A stretch of DNA of 64,000 nt from Roseovarius nitratireducens (GTDB lineage Bacteria > Pseudomonadota > Alphaproteobacteria > Rhodobacterales > Rhodobacteraceae): the NCBI RefSeq assembly GCF_002925845.1, contig NZ_PDNI01000065.1, forward strand, positions 124,001-188,000, in the 5' to 3' direction. Positions within the stretch are counted from its first letter, which is position 1. Every line of letters starts with the position of its first letter. Positions 24,982-34,685 of the stretch are shown here, piece by piece. The notes under the pieces are model-generated. The model was not told the origin of the DNA, did not search any database, and worked only from the letters and a program-made list of their open reading frames with translations. The position numbers were made by a program, and so were the translations under genes.

Positions 24982-26996
24982 TCCTGGCCCGGCGCCCACG
25001 GGCGCCGCCCCGCCACGATCGCCGCGCTCTGCAACAGCGTTCCGTCAGCAAAGATCGCAAGCGAGCCGGTCACGCGCAGCGTGCGCGGCGAGGCCACGCG
25101 GCAACCGCCCTCGGGCACCCCCTCGGGATCGGTCGTCAACACCAGAAGTTGCGCGCCTGCACAGTCAATCGGGCCACGCGCCGCGGCGCGACCAAGACGC
25201 ACGGAAACCGCGAAGGGGGCCAGCAGATCATCGCTCCATCGCGCATGGGCCTCTTCCTGCGCGGCGGCATCGCCATCGTTTTCCAGCCAGTTCCGGGCCA
25301 CGAAGCCGCCCCCGCGCGGCTTGTTGAGCGCGCGCCCCGCCTCGGTCATCACGCCCACCAGTCCACCACTGTCGGCGATGAGCAGCACCGGGCGCCCGGC
25401 CTGCGCCCACAGGAGCGCGGCCACCGCCACCGGAGCAAGGCCCATGAGGCGTGCACGCCCCTGCCACAGCACCACGAATAGCATGCCCAGCGCGATCAGC
25501 GGCAGCGCATTCGCATCGGGTGCCACCACCGGGACGCGCGCCCCCTCAAGCCCCGCGGACCAATCGGCAACGCCGAGGATCCAGTCGAGCCCCCACCCCA
25601 TCACCCACAGCGGCAACCCGTCGAGCCCGAAGGGCAGCAATAGCGCCGCGATCACCGCCGCGGGCATCACCAGCACCCCCATCAGCGGCACGCTCGCAAG
25701 GTTCGCGGGCAGGCCGTATTGCGCAAACTGGTTGAAATGTGCCGCCGCAACCGGCGCGGTCGCCGCCCCCGCCACAGCCGACGAAATGACCACCGCCAGC
25801 ACCGGGCGCAGCCAGCGCGACCCCAGCGGCACCTGTGCGTCGCGCAACCAACCGAACACGGCGACAAGCGCCACCGTCGCGGCAAAGGACATCTGGAAGC
25901 CGGGACCGAGCAGCGCCTCGGGCCGCAGGCAAAGCACGATGATCGCCGCGACCGCAACCGCGCGCAAACTGAGCGCGCGGCGGTCGAGGATCACCGCGAT
26001 CAGCATCACCGAGGCCATGACGAAGGCGCGTTCGGTCGCCACGTTCCCCCCCGACAACGCGAGATAACCCGCCCCGGCGAGCAGCGCGAGCGCGGCGGCA
26101 ATCTTCTTTATGGGCCATTTGAGCGCCACCCGAGGCGCCGCCGCGAGCACCAGCCGCACGGCGGCAAAGACAAAACCCGCGACCAGCCCCATGTGCAGCC
26201 CCGAGATCGCCAGCAGGTGCGCGAGGCTCGATATGCGCATCGCCTCCAGCGTATCCTGCGACAGGCCCGAGCGGTCGCCGGTCATGATCGCGGCGGCAAA
26301 AGCACCGGGCTGACCCGGCAGGCGCGCGCGGACGTGATCGGCAAGCGCCATCCGGATGCGGAACAGGTGTTGTTCCCCTCCGGCCTCGGCCAGCGCAATC
26401 ACCGGCACGCGGGTATAGCCCACCGCGCCGATCCTCTGGAACCACGCATGCCTCCGAAAATCGAAACCGCCCGGCTCCACCGGCCCGGCGGGCGGCGCGA
26501 GATGGGCGGTGGTCATGACCCGCAGCCCCGGCACGACATCCTCGGCATCGGCAACCCCGTGCAACGAAACGCGCACCCGCACCGGCACCCGGTCGGGATC
26601 GACCCGAGAGAGCGTGACCCGGTCGAGCGTCAGGCGCAACGCGTCCGAGGCCGACCGATCAATCGCGACGATCCGTCCCTCGACCGGGCCGTAATAGCGA
26701 AAGCCCAGCACCGGGCCCGCCACCAGATGCGTGCGCATGCCCGCGATCGCCACGCCGGCCAGCAATACCGCCAGCGCACAGCCCAGCGGCCCGGACCATT
26801 CCCGCCCCCGCCACAGCGCCAGTGCGAGGACCGCTGCCGCGAGCGCGCCGCAGGAGGCGAGCACCGCGCCGGGCGGTTCATCCGGCAGGGCGAAATACCC
26901 GCCGATGCCGCAGGCCAGAAGAACCGGAACCCACGGAAACAGCGCCCCGCGCTGGAGGAGCCAGCCGCGCTCGATCACCTCTGCGATGCGCGCCAC
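24975..26996 (-). CDS. comEC: ComEC/Rec2-family DNA-uptake membrane protein
   Basis: ComEC forms the inner-membrane channel for single-stranded DNA in transformation. The 673-residue protein has an N-terminal helix pair and DUF4131/OB-like part (about 1-180), then the Competence domain with many helices ([33 protein letters not shown]). The C-terminal ~150 residues lack the HxHxDH metal motif of Gram-positive ComEC, as in other alphaproteobacterial members. I choose a GTG start at 26996 because GGGAGG lies at the right distance; no suitable ATG is close. Whether this organism is competent is unknown. Confidence 0.9.
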   Translation of the reverse strand: MARIAEVIERGWLLQRGALFPWVPVLLACGIGGYFALPDEPPGAVLASCGALAAAVLALALWRGREWSGPLGCALAVLLAGVAIAGMRTHLVAGPVLGFRYYGPVEGRIVAIDRSASDALRLTLDRVTLSRVDPDRVPVRVRVSLHGVADAEDVVPGLRVMTTAHLAPPAGPVEPGGFDFRRHAWFQRIGAVGYTRVPVIALAEAGGEQHLFRIRMALADHVRARLPGQPGAFAAAIMTGDRSGLSQDTLEAMRISSLAHLLAISGLHMGLVAGFVFAAVRLVLAAAPRVALKWPIKKIAAALALLAGAGYLALSGGNVATERAFVMASVMLIAVILDRRALSLRAVAVAAIIVLCLRPEALLGPGFQMSFAATVALVAVFGWLRDAQVPLGSRWLRPVLAVVISSAVAGAATAPVAAAHFNQFAQYGLPANLASVPLMGVLVMPAAVIAALLLPFGLDGLPLWVMGWGLDWILGVADWSAGLEGARVPVVAPDANALPLIALGMLFVVLWQGRARLMGLAPVAVAALLWAQAGRPVLLIADSGGLVGVMTEAGRALNKPRGGGFVARNWLENDGDAAAQEEAHARWSDDLLAPFAVSVRLGRAAARGPIDCAGAQLLVLTTDPEGVPEGGCRVASPRTLRVTGSLAIFADGTLLQSAAIVAGRRPWAPGQDQ

Positions 26997-27072
26997 TTGT
27001 CTCCCTCCCGGTGGGCCGATAGATAGGCCGCATCCTCGCCCCGGCATCGTTAAGAAAAGGTTAAGCCCGCCC

Positions 27073-28485
27073 ATGACGCAACAGGTCGTGACCCGTTTCG
27101 CCCCTTCGCCTACCGGTTTCCTGCATATCGGCGGGGCGCGCACGGCGCTGTTCAACTGGCTCTATGCGCGCGGTCGCGGCGGCCGCTTTCTCTTGCGCAT
27201 CGAGGATACCGACCGCGCCCGCTCCACCCCCGAGGCGACACAGGCGATCCTCGACGGGTTGGCCTGGCTGGGCCTTGACCATGACGGCGAGGCCGTGAGC
27301 CAGGCCGCCCGCGCCGACCGCCACGCCGAGGTCGCGTATCAGCTTCTGGAGGCGGGCGAGGCCTATCGCTGCTACGCCACGCAGGAAGAGATCGAGGCGT
27401 TCCGCGAGACGGCCCGCGCCGAGGGCCGCTCAACTCTCTACCAAAGTCCGTGGCGCGACGCCGATCCGGCCAGCCATCCCGAGGGCGCACCCCATGTCAT
27501 CCGCATCAAGGCCCCGCGCGAGGGCACCACGGTGATCGCCGACGTGGTGCAGGGCGACGTGACGATCCGCAACGATCAGCTCGACGACATGGTTCTGTTG
27601 CGCAGCGACGGCTCGCCGGTCTACATGCTCGCCGTCGCGGTGGACGATCACGACATGGGCGTGACCCATGTGATCCGGGGCGACGACCACCTCAACAACG
27701 CCGCGCGCCAGATGCTGATCTACCAGGCGATGGGCTGGCCCCTGCCCACCTACGCCCATATCCCGCTGATCCACGGCCCCGACGGCAAGAAGCTGTCGAA
27801 GCGCCACGGCGCGCTCGGGGTCGCGGAATACCGGGACATGGGCTATCCGGCGGCTGGGATGCGCAATTACCTCGCCCGTCTCGGCTGGAGCCACGGCGAT
27901 GACGAATTCTTTACCGACGCGCAGGCGCGGAAGTGGTTCGACATCACCAGGATCGGCAAGGCCCCCGCGCGGCTCGACTTCAAGAAGCTGGAGAATCTCT
28001 GTGGTCAGCACATCGCGGCAACGGCGGATGCTGCACTGCTGCATGAATTGCAGGGATTCCTGGCCGTGACCGGTGCGCCCCCGCTGTCTGATGCAAAGTT
28101 GGCGCTCATGGAACGGGGCATGTACTGCCTCAAGGATCGCGCCAAGACATTTCCAGAACTTCTTGATAAAGCGGCATTTATCATAACCGATCGCCCCATC
28201 GTCCCGGAGGAGAAGGCGGCAGCGCAGCTCGACAATGTATCCCGTCGTATACTGATAGAATTGACGCCGCAGTTGCAAAATGCTACGTGGTCCCGCGACA
28301 GTCTCGAGACCGTGGCGAATGGCATAGCCGAGGCTCACGGAATGAAATTCGGCAAGCTGGCGGGGCCGCTCCGGGCCGCGCTGGCCGGGCGCACGGCGAC
28401 GCCGAGCGTGTTCGACATGATGCTGGTCCTCGGGCGAAAGGAAACGATCGCCCGGCTGACCGACGCCGCTTGCGACGAGGGGTAA
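27073..28485 (+). CDS. gltX: Glutamyl-tRNA synthetase
   Basis: GltX charges tRNA-Glu (and in most Alphaproteobacteria also tRNA-Gln for later amidation). The 470-residue protein has the class I motifs [15 protein letters not shown] and K-K-L-S-K-R-H-G-A. The start at 27073 gives [13 protein letters not shown], as in the family; the open frame upstream to 26731 is spurious. By my count the segment 28081-28320, in the C-terminal anticodon-binding part, falls to about 55% G+C with several A/T-ending codons, unlike the rest of the gene. Confidence 0.96.
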   Translation: MTQQVVTRFAPSPTGFLHIGGARTALFNWLYARGRGGRFLLRIEDTDRARSTPEATQAILDGLAWLGLDHDGEAVSQAARADRHAEVAYQLLEAGEAYRCYATQEEIEAFRETARAEGRSTLYQSPWRDADPASHPEGAPHVIRIKAPREGTTVIADVVQGDVTIRNDQLDDMVLLRSDGSPVYMLAVAVDDHDMGVTHVIRGDDHLNNAARQMLIYQAMGWPLPTYAHIPLIHGPDGKKLSKRHGALGVAEYRDMGYPAAGMRNYLARLGWSHGDDEFFTDAQARKWFDITRIGKAPARLDFKKLENLCGQHIAATADAALLHELQGFLAVTGAPPLSDAKLALMERGMYCLKDRAKTFPELLDKAAFIITDRPIVPEEKAAAQLDNVSRRILIELTPQLQNATWSRDSLETVANGIAEAHGMKFGKLAGPLRAALAGRTATPSVFDMMLVLGRKETIARLTDAACDEG

Positions 28486-28513
28486 TCCTCTGGCAAGGAG
28501 AATAAGTATACCC

Positions 28514-28542
28514 AGTCCGACGCGCCCAGGGCGCGCCGGACT
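28514..28542 (+). promoter_or_regulatory. Leader hairpin upstream of citrate synthase
   Basis: AGTCCG-A-CGCGCC-CAG-GGCGCG-C-CGGACT forms a 12-pair stem with one A/C mismatch and a 3-nt loop, immediately after an AT-rich stretch (AATAAGTATA, 28501-28510) that resembles a -10 region. It ends 20 bp before the gltA start. No T-tract, so not a terminator; a 5' stabiliser or regulatory leader is likely. Confidence 0.5.
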
Positions 28543-28562
28543 CCGAGAGGGAGGACCCCGGA

Positions 28563-29858
28563 ATGTCAGACGAAAAAAGAACCGCAAAGCTGGAGATCGA
28601 AGGCAAGACCTATGAGTTGCCGATCTTTTCGCCAACGGCCGGGCCTGACGTGGTGGATATCCGCAAGCTCTATGGCACGGCGGGCGTCTTCACCTATGAT
28701 CCCGGGTTCACCTCGACGGCAAGCTGCGACAGCACCATCACCTTCATCGACGGCGACAAGGGCGAATTGCTGCACCGCGGCTACCCGATCGACCAACTGG
28801 CCGAGAAGTCGCATTTTTTGGAGGTCTGCTACCTGCTGCTCTACGGCGAGTTGCCCTCGCCCGCGGAACTCGAGGATTTCGAGAGCCGCGTGACCGGGCA
28901 CACCATGCTGCACGAGCAGATGGTGTATTTCTTCCGCGGCTTCCGCCGCGACGCGCACCCGATGGCGATCATGGTGGGCGTCGTGGGCGCGATGTCGGCC
29001 TTCTACCATGACAGCACCGATATCCGCGACCCGTGGCAGCGTGAAGTGGCCTCGATCCGCATGATCGCCAAGATGCCGACCATCGCGGCCTGGGCCTACA
29101 AGTACTCCATCGGGCAGCCCTTCGAATATCCGCGCAACGATCTCGACTATGCGTCGAACTTCCTGCGCATGTGCTTTTCGGTCCCGGCCGAGGATTACGA
29201 GGTCAACCCGATCCTCAGCCGCGCGATGGATCGCATCTTCACCCTGCACGCCGATCACGAGCAAAACGCATCCACCTCGACGGTGCGGTTGGCCTCGTCG
29301 TCGGGGGCCAACCCGTTCGCCTGCATCGCCGCCGGCATCGCCTGCCTGTGGGGGCCCGCGCATGGCGGCGCCAACCAGGCGTGCCTGGAAATGCTGCAGG
29401 AGATCGGCACGCCCGACCGCATCCCCGAATTCATCGCCCGCGCCAAGGACAAGGACGACCCGTTCCGCCTGATGGGGTTCGGCCACCGCGTCTACAAGAA
29501 TTTCGATCCGCGCGCCAAGGTGATGAAGCAATCCGCCGACGAGGTGCTGGAGCTTTTGGGCATAGATAACAACCCGACGCTGCAGGTCGCCAAGGAGCTG
29601 GAGAAACAGGCGCTTGCGGACCCGTATTTCACCGAGAAGAAGCTGTTCCCGAACGTGGATTTCTATTCGGGCATCATCCTCGAGGCGATGGGCTTCCCGA
29701 CCTCGATGTTCACGCCCATTTTCGCGGTGTCACGCACAATCGGCTGGATTTCCCAGTGGAAAGAGATGATCAGCGACCCGCAGATGAAGATTGGCCGCCC
29801 GCGCCAGCTCTATCAGGGTGCGACGCTGCGCGACTACGTGGATATCGAGAAGCGTTAA
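28563..29858 (+). CDS. gltA: Citrate synthase
   Basis: Type II citrate synthase condenses oxaloacetate and acetyl-CoA in the TCA cycle. The 431-residue protein has the catalytic signatures H-G-G-A-N ([11 protein letters not shown]) with the first His, M-G-F-G-H-R-V-Y-K with the second, and Asp in N-V-D-F-Y-S-G. Length matches the hexameric Gram-negative form. GAGAGGGAGGACCCCGGA precedes the ATG. A leader hairpin lies upstream and a Rho-independent terminator follows. Confidence 0.98.
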   Translation: MSDEKRTAKLEIEGKTYELPIFSPTAGPDVVDIRKLYGTAGVFTYDPGFTSTASCDSTITFIDGDKGELLHRGYPIDQLAEKSHFLEVCYLLLYGELPSPAELEDFESRVTGHTMLHEQMVYFFRGFRRDAHPMAIMVGVVGAMSAFYHDSTDIRDPWQREVASIRMIAKMPTIAAWAYKYSIGQPFEYPRNDLDYASNFLRMCFSVPAEDYEVNPILSRAMDRIFTLHADHEQNASTSTVRLASSSGANPFACIAAGIACLWGPAHGGANQACLEMLQEIGTPDRIPEFIARAKDKDDPFRLMGFGHRVYKNFDPRAKVMKQSADEVLELLGIDNNPTLQVAKELEKQALADPYFTEKKLFPNVDFYSGIILEAMGFPTSMFTPIFAVSRTIGWISQWKEMISDPQMKIGRPRQLYQGATLRDYVDIEKR

Positions 29859-29890
29859 GGATTTCAGTTCGCGCCATGCGATTTGATGGA

Positions 29891-29918
29891 AAAGGTCCGC
29901 CAATGGCGGGCCTTTCTT
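29891..29918 (+). terminator. Rho-independent terminator of gltA
   Basis: AAAGGTCCGCC-AAT-GGCGGGCCTTT (29891-29914) pairs over eight GC-rich bases (one T-G wobble) extended by A/T pairs, with TTTCTTG following. It lies 33 bp after the gltA stop. Confidence 0.85.
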
Positions 29919-30027
29919 GTTCGGGGATGGTGTCAGGATTGGCCTGTTTCTGCCTTTGGCCTGACGGTTGAGAAGCCGCGCGATGCTAGTCCCGCCGTCC
30001 GCCCCAGACTAGGAACGCCCCGTCGCC

Positions 30028-30807
30028 TCAGCGCCCTTCGAACCGCGCGCTGCGCTTTTCAAGAAAGGCCAGCACGCCCTCTTGGAAATCGCGGCTCTGG
30101 CCGCAGGCGCCTTGCAGCCTTGCCTCAAGGTCCAGCTGAGCCTCAAGCGTATTGTCCCACGACCCCCGGATCGCCTCTTTTACCGCGCGGTAGGCCTGCG
30201 TCGGCCCGGAGGCAAGCTTTGCCGCGCGGGCCTGCCAATGCGCCTCGAACCCCTCGTCGCTCACGCATTCCCAGATCATGCCCCAGTCGCTCGCCTGCCT
30301 TGCGCTGATCGGTTCGGCAAAAAGCGCGGCCCCCATCGCCTTGGCGAGCCCCATCTGGCGCGGCAATGCCCATGTTCCGCCAGCATCGGGCATCAGCCCG
30401 ATGCGGGTGAATGCCTGCAGGAAATAGGCACTCTCGGCGGCGATGACCACGTCCGCCGCCAGCGCGAGGTTGGCCCCCGCCCCCGCCGCGGGACCGCCCA
30501 CCGCACTGATCGTCGGCACCGGGCAGTCGGTGATCGCGCGCAGCATCGGTACGTATTCCTCGCGCAGCACCCGTTCGAGATCGAGCGTGGCGGCATTGCC
30601 GCCGTCGCTGAGGTCCTGCCCCGAACAGAACGCGCGGCCATTGCCGGTGAGCACCGCCACCCGCGCCTCGCGGCCCGCGTGGGTAACGGCATCGGTGATC
30701 TCGGCGCGCATCCGGGTGTTGAGTGCGTTCATGCGCTCGGGCCGGTCGAGGCACAGCGTGGCCACGTCGTCAGAGATGTCGAGCGTTATGGTCTCGTAAT
30801 GCTTCAT
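30028..30807 (-). CDS. Enoyl-CoA hydratase/isomerase family protein, PaaG-like
   Basis: The 259-residue crotonase-fold protein has the oxyanion-hole segments G-R-A-F-C-S-G-Q-D-L and G-G-P-A-A-G-A-G-A-N-L-A-L-A, followed by A-F-T-R-I-G-L-M-P-D-A-G-G-T-W. The C-S-G-Q-D-L and P-D-A-G-G-T-W patterns, without a clear Glu pair of classical hydratases, resemble PaaG (ring-1,2-epoxyphenylacetyl-CoA isomerase). No other paa gene is nearby, so the substrate is uncertain. GGAGG precedes the ATG at 30807. It follows the ccmF-ccmH pair by 72 bp, possibly as the end of that transcript. Confidence 0.88.
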   Translation of the reverse strand: MKHYETITLDISDDVATLCLDRPERMNALNTRMRAEITDAVTHAGREARVAVLTGNGRAFCSGQDLSDGGNAATLDLERVLREEYVPMLRAITDCPVPTISAVGGPAAGAGANLALAADVVIAAESAYFLQAFTRIGLMPDAGGTWALPRQMGLAKAMGAALFAEPISARQASDWGMIWECVSDEGFEAHWQARAAKLASGPTQAYRAVKEAIRGSWDNTLEAQLDLEARLQGACGQSRDFQEGVLAFLEKRSARFEGR

Positions 30808-30879
30808 GGTGTCGCGCCTCCTGCGTGCTGTCACGCCATCAAAGCGCAGGCAGCCGGCAAGGCCAAGGGGGACGGCGCG

Positions 30880-31332
30880 TCAATCGTCGAGGATTTCACG
30901 CAACCGCGCTTCTTCCTGCGCGCTGAGCCGGGCCGTCCCGGGCTCTGTCGCCACCGAGCGGCGCCGCAAGTAGAGCCCCCCCATCACCAGCCCCGCGCCC
31001 AGCATCAGCGGCCCGGCGAGCCAGAGCAGGAGGTTCGCGCCGCCAACCGTGGGTTTGAGCAGAACGTACTCGCCATAACGATCGACGATGTAGTCCACCG
31101 CCTCCTCGTTGGTGTCGCCCGCCACCAGCCGCTCGCGCACCAGCAGACGCAGATCGCGCGCCAGTTCGGCGTTGGAATCGTCGATGCTCTCGTTGCGGCA
31201 CACGAGACAGCGCAACCCGGCAGAAATATCGCGCGCGCGCGCCTCGAGCGCCGGGTCGTCGAGCACTTCGTCGGGCTGCACCGCGAATACGGGCGCGGCG
31301 ATCATGCACAGGACAAGGATCAGCCGTTTCAT
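30880..31332 (-). CDS. ccmH: Cytochrome c maturation protein CcmH
   Basis: CcmH (Ccl2/CycL) is the membrane-anchored thiol protein that reduces apocytochrome c for haem attachment. The 150-residue protein has a Sec signal (about 1-18, A-A-P-V-F-A), the redox motif L-R-C-L-V-C-R-N-E-S-I and a C-terminal membrane helix (L-L-L-W-L-A-G-P-L-M-L-G-A-G-L). Only the short form is present; the TPR part of E. coli CcmH (CcmI) is not here. Start overlaps the ccmF stop by four bases, so the two are co-translated. Confidence 0.96.
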   Translation of the reverse strand: MKRLILVLCMIAAPVFAVQPDEVLDDPALEARARDISAGLRCLVCRNESIDDSNAELARDLRLLVRERLVAGDTNEEAVDYIVDRYGEYVLLKPTVGGANLLLWLAGPLMLGAGLVMGGLYLRRRSVATEPGTARLSAQEEARLREILDD

Positions 31333-33293
31333 TCCGCGGGCACCCCCTGCGGCACCTTGCGCGCCCCTGCGGCCACGCGGAAACGACGGTCGCTCAGAGA
31401 GATGAAACCGCCCAGCGCCATCAGGATTGCACCCCCCCAGATCCAGTTCGCCAGCGGCTTGTAATAGCTGCGCACCGCCCAGCCGCCGCCATCCTGCGGG
31501 TCGCCGATGGCCACATAGATGTCACGCAGGAAGCCATTGTCGAGCGCGGCCTCGGTGGTGGGCATCTGCGCCACGGGATAGACCCGCTTCTCGGGCCGCA
31601 TGGTGCCGATCTCGCGGCCATCCCGGCCCAGCGTCAGCGTGGCGACGGTCGCGATATAGTTCGGCCCCTGCTCGCGATGCACCTCGTCGAGGCGCAGCGT
31701 ATAGCCAGACAGCTCCAGCGTGTCACCCTCCTGCATCACGCGGATGTCCTCGGCCTCCCACGCCATCATCGCGGAAATGCCCGCGATGGTCACACCGAAC
31801 CCGGCATGCGCCACCGACTTGCCCCAGTCGGCGCGCGGCAGACGGGTCAGGCGGGCGAGCCGCCCGCGCCCGCGCCCGGTGCGCGACCACAGGTCCACTG
31901 CCGCGCCCGAGACGAGCCACGCCGCCAGCAACATCCCCACCGGCCCCAGCGCCGAGCGCCCGCTCTGCATCGCCCAGGCCAGCGCACCCACCGCCACCGC
32001 CAGCACAAAGGCCGGGGCCAGCGCGCGCAGCACGCGCCCCACCTTGGCGCGTTTCCACGACAGCATCGCCCCCACCGGCAGCACGAGGCCGAGCGCCACC
32101 ATGAACGGCGTGAAGGCCGCGTTGAAGAACGGCGCCCCCACCGACAGCTTGCGGTCGAACGCCATTTCCGCGACCAGCGGCCATAGCGTGCCGAAGAACA
32201 CCACGAACGCCGCGACCGCGAGCAGGATATTGTTCAGCACAAGCGCGGATTCGCGGCTTACCACGCCGAACACGCCCTTGGCCTGCATCGCCCCGGCCCG
32301 CGCGGCAAAGAGCGTGAGCGCCCCCAGCATGAACACCGCGAGAATGGCCAGCAGGAACACCCCGCGCTCGGGATCGGTGGCAAAGGCGTGCACGCTCGTC
32401 AGCACCCCCGAGCGGGTGATGAACGCCCCCACCATCGAGAATCCGAAGGCGATGATCGCCAGCAGGATCGTCCAGCTCTTGAGCGCCTCGCGCTTCTCCA
32501 CCACGATGGCAGAGTGCAAGAGCGCGGCAGCAACGAGCCACGGCATGAAGCTCGCATTCTCGACCGGGTCCCAGAACCAGAAACCACCCCAGCCCAGCTC
32601 GTAATAGGCCCACCACGACCCCAGCCCGATACCGATGGTGAGAAACACCCATGCCGCCAGCGTCCAGGGCCGCACCCAGCGACCCCACGCGGCATCCACG
32701 CGCCCCTCGATCAATGCCGCCACGGCAAAGGAAAAGGTCATCGAGAGCCCGACATAGCCCAGGTAGAGGAATGGGGGATGGAACGCGAGGCCGGGATCTT
32801 GCAGCAACGGGTTGAGGTCCTGCCCGTTGAAAGGCGGCACGGCCATGCGCAAAAACGGGTTGGACGTAAACAGCACGAAGGCGAGGAACGCCACCCCGAT
32901 CATCGCCTGAACGCTCAGTACCCGCGCCTTGAGCGTCGGCGGCAGGTTGTCGCCAAACCACGCCACCGCCGCGCCGAAGATCGACAGGATCAGCACCCAC
33001 AGGAGCATCGAGCCCTCGTGATTGCCCCAGACGCCGGTGATCTTGTAGAGCAGCGGCTTGTCGGTATGGCTGTTGAGCACCACGAGTTGCACCGAGAAAT
33101 CCGAGGTGACAAAGGCATAGGTCAGCGCGGCGAAAGACGCCGCGATCAACAGGAACTGCGCGGTGGCGGCCGGCTCGGCCACCGCCATCCATCCGGGCCA
33201 TCGCCGATGCGCGCCAATGAGCGGGATCGTGGCCTGAAGACAGGCCACGAAAAGGGCGAGGATGAGGGAGAAGTGGCCAAGTTCGATAATCAT
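31329..33293 (-). CDS. ccmF: Haem lyase subunit CcmF
   Basis: CcmF is the core of the cytochrome c haem lyase in the inner membrane. The 654-residue protein has about 14-15 helices and the tryptophan-rich WWD-type motif (W-G-G-F-W-F-W-D-P-V-E-N-A-S-F-M-P-W-L) plus conserved periplasmic histidines. Start at 33293 (M-I-I-E-L-G-H-F) is the family start; the frame upstream lacks a ribosome site. ccmG (DsbE) is not between ccmF and ccmH, and ccmABCD are not in the window. A GTA-type holin gene lies 79 bp upstream. Confidence 0.96.
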   Translation of the reverse strand: MIIELGHFSLILALFVACLQATIPLIGAHRRWPGWMAVAEPAATAQFLLIAASFAALTYAFVTSDFSVQLVVLNSHTDKPLLYKITGVWGNHEGSMLLWVLILSIFGAAVAWFGDNLPPTLKARVLSVQAMIGVAFLAFVLFTSNPFLRMAVPPFNGQDLNPLLQDPGLAFHPPFLYLGYVGLSMTFSFAVAALIEGRVDAAWGRWVRPWTLAAWVFLTIGIGLGSWWAYYELGWGGFWFWDPVENASFMPWLVAAALLHSAIVVEKREALKSWTILLAIIAFGFSMVGAFITRSGVLTSVHAFATDPERGVFLLAILAVFMLGALTLFAARAGAMQAKGVFGVVSRESALVLNNILLAVAAFVVFFGTLWPLVAEMAFDRKLSVGAPFFNAAFTPFMVALGLVLPVGAMLSWKRAKVGRVLRALAPAFVLAVAVGALAWAMQSGRSALGPVGMLLAAWLVSGAAVDLWSRTGRGRGRLARLTRLPRADWGKSVAHAGFGVTIAGISAMMAWEAEDIRVMQEGDTLELSGYTLRLDEVHREQGPNYIATVATLTLGRDGREIGTMRPEKRVYPVAQMPTTEAALDNGFLRDIYVAIGDPQDGGGWAVRSYYKPLANWIWGGAILMALGGFISLSDRRFRVAAGARKVPQGVPAE

Positions 33294-33372
33294 GACTGTG
33301 AGTATAGGGGCTGCGCGCCCGCCATCCAATCGCAATCGGCGTAAATCCCGGATCACATTGTCGCGGCACCCC

Positions 33373-33939
33373 TCAGCGCCCGGCGCGCCAGTCCGTCAGC
33401 GCGGCGTTTTCCTCCGGCGCGACGGCGCCCAGCGTGGCGCGCGCATCCGGACCGGGATCGGCGGCACCGGGGCTGTCATGGCGCAGGCGGCGCAGGCCCT
33501 CGATCGTGGCGAGCACCTGCGGCGCGTGTGCGAGGCTTGCTGCCAGCCCGCGCTGGAACTCCTGCCCCTTGGCCTGGTGGCGGGCCCCGAAATAGAAGCT
33601 CACGATCGCGCCCAGAAGCCACCACAGCGGCTCGGGCACCAGCGCCAGCCCCGCCATCCGCTCGCCAAACCACAGCGGATCGACCATCGCCGCCACCATC
33701 AGGCCCAGCGTGCCGAGCGCCATCGCCGGGCGCGGAAGGCGGTTGAGCGCGTCGATGACCCGGTCGAACAGGCCGCTGCCCTCCGGTCGGAACTCTGCCG
33801 CCATCTGGTCGAGCGCCGCGCGCTGCATCGCGGCCGCGCGGGCATCGGCGGCCTCGGCATTGACACGAAACACCTCGGCCGTTTCGCGCACGACGTTGCC
33901 GCCACCGCCGAACAGCACCCGCAGGATATCGCCTACCAT
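33373..33939 (-). CDS. Gene-transfer-agent type holin (3-TM family)
   Basis: The 188-residue protein matches the three-membrane-helix holin family linked to gene transfer agents: an amphipathic N-terminus (M-V-G-D-I-L-R-V-L-F-G-G-G-G-N-V-V-R-E-T-A-E-V-F), hydrophobic helices around 70-120, and a charged C-terminal tail. In Rhodobacter capsulatus a holin/endolysin pair at a site separate from the capsid cluster releases RcGTA by lysis; this pair looks equivalent. The ATG overlaps the endolysin stop by seven bases. Its placement between ccmE and ccmF is notable. No capsid genes are in the window. Confidence 0.85.
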   Translation of the reverse strand: MVGDILRVLFGGGGNVVRETAEVFRVNAEAADARAAAMQRAALDQMAAEFRPEGSGLFDRVIDALNRLPRPAMALGTLGLMVAAMVDPLWFGERMAGLALVPEPLWWLLGAIVSFYFGARHQAKGQEFQRGLAASLAHAPQVLATIEGLRRLRHDSPGAADPGPDARATLGAVAPEENAALTDWRAGR

Positions 33940-34541
33940 TCCGCCACCCTCCTCTGAAACCCGGCGTCGCTCAGGTGATAGCGCGGCGAGATGAACTCCT
34001 CGGCGCGCCGTATCCAGCCGCCCTTGCCGCCGGACCGCGCGCGCGCGAACTTGCGCAGGGCCGGGCGGGCATCGGCGAGGCGGAAATAGTAATTGCGGCG
34101 CGCGATCCCGTAGGCGTCGGCGATGTGGCCGGGGGCGGCGCGTGCGGCGGCTTCTGCGGCGGCCACGGTCCGCGGGCCGATCACCCCGTCCACCGCCACC
34201 GCCTGCCCCATCTCGCGCAACAGCCGCTGAAGGATACGCACGGCATTCGCCCCGGCATTCACCTGCATGTCGAACACGCCGGCGCGCAGCGCCTGTGGCA
34301 GCCGCGCGATACCGGGGCGGTGGTAATAGTGCTCGATGAAGAGATCGACCGCCTGCGCGCGTGTCACCCGCCGCACGTCGGCCTCGTCCACATCGCCATC
34401 GCCGTCGAGATCGATCCCCAGACGCCGCAGCGTGTGGATCGTCACACCGAAACTGGTGGCCCCGCCCGGATCGTCCGGGTCGTTGACGAAGCCGCCCTCG
34501 CGGGCGACGATCTCTTCAGCTATCCGCTCGACACTTCGCAT
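33933..34541 (-). CDS. Gene-transfer-agent type endolysin (GH108 muramidase with peptidoglycan-binding domain)
   Basis: The 202-residue protein has an N-terminal glycoside hydrolase 108 region with catalytic-type Glu in A-R-E-G-G-F-V-N-D-P-D-D-P-G-G-A-T-S-F-G-V-T, and a C-terminal peptidoglycan_binding_3-like part (G-V-I-G-P-R-T-V-A-A-A-E ... R-R-N-Y-Y). Between them is D-L-D-G-D-G-D-V-D-E-A-D, an EF-hand/dockerin-like acidic loop that could bind calcium. There is no signal peptide, so export would need the holin encoded next. It is the upstream member of the lysis pair. Confidence 0.88.
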   Translation of the reverse strand: MRSVERIAEEIVAREGGFVNDPDDPGGATSFGVTIHTLRRLGIDLDGDGDVDEADVRRVTRAQAVDLFIEHYYHRPGIARLPQALRAGVFDMQVNAGANAVRILQRLLREMGQAVAVDGVIGPRTVAAAEAAARAAPGHIADAYGIARRNYYFRLADARPALRKFARARSGGKGGWIRRAEEFISPRYHLSDAGFQRRVAEW

Positions 34542-34593
34542 CCGCCTGTCCGTCCCGCCCTGTGAAACACGGACGAGAGGATCGTGGCATACA

Positions 34594-34658
34594 GGTTAAC
34601 GCGCGCCTGACGCAGCGCGCGCCGACGTCTCAGCCGATCATGGCTTCTTCTTGGTTAA
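34594..34658 (-). promoter_or_regulatory. Two CtrA-like half sites upstream of the lysis pair
   Basis: The minus strand has TTAACC at 34594-34599 and again at 34653-34658 (TTAACCA), about 53 and 112 bp before the endolysin start. TTAACC(AT) is the CtrA half-site motif, and CtrA influences GTA lysis genes in Rhodobacter. Six-base matches are weak evidence alone, and the distal one lies inside a repeat element. Confidence 0.35.
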
Positions 34659-34672
34659 AATACTCGAAAGCC
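34642..34672. repeat. Rhodobacteraceae intergenic repeat element, copy 1
   Basis: On the minus strand the stretch reads GGCTTTCGAGTATTTTAACC then AAGAAGAAGCC. From memory, closely similar GAGTATTTTT-N-CAAGAAGAAG sequences are scattered between genes in Roseobacter-group genomes. It lies just after ccmE and is bounded by GGCTT/AAGCC. A related but diverged copy is at 45181-45236. Role unknown. Confidence 0.5.
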
Positions 34673-34685
34673 GACGCCGACAGCC

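Noticed and set aside
32388-33344. 318-codon plus-strand open frame opposite ccmF
   Set aside because: Antisense shadow of ccmF rich in His/Arg/Gln; no domain or initiation signal.
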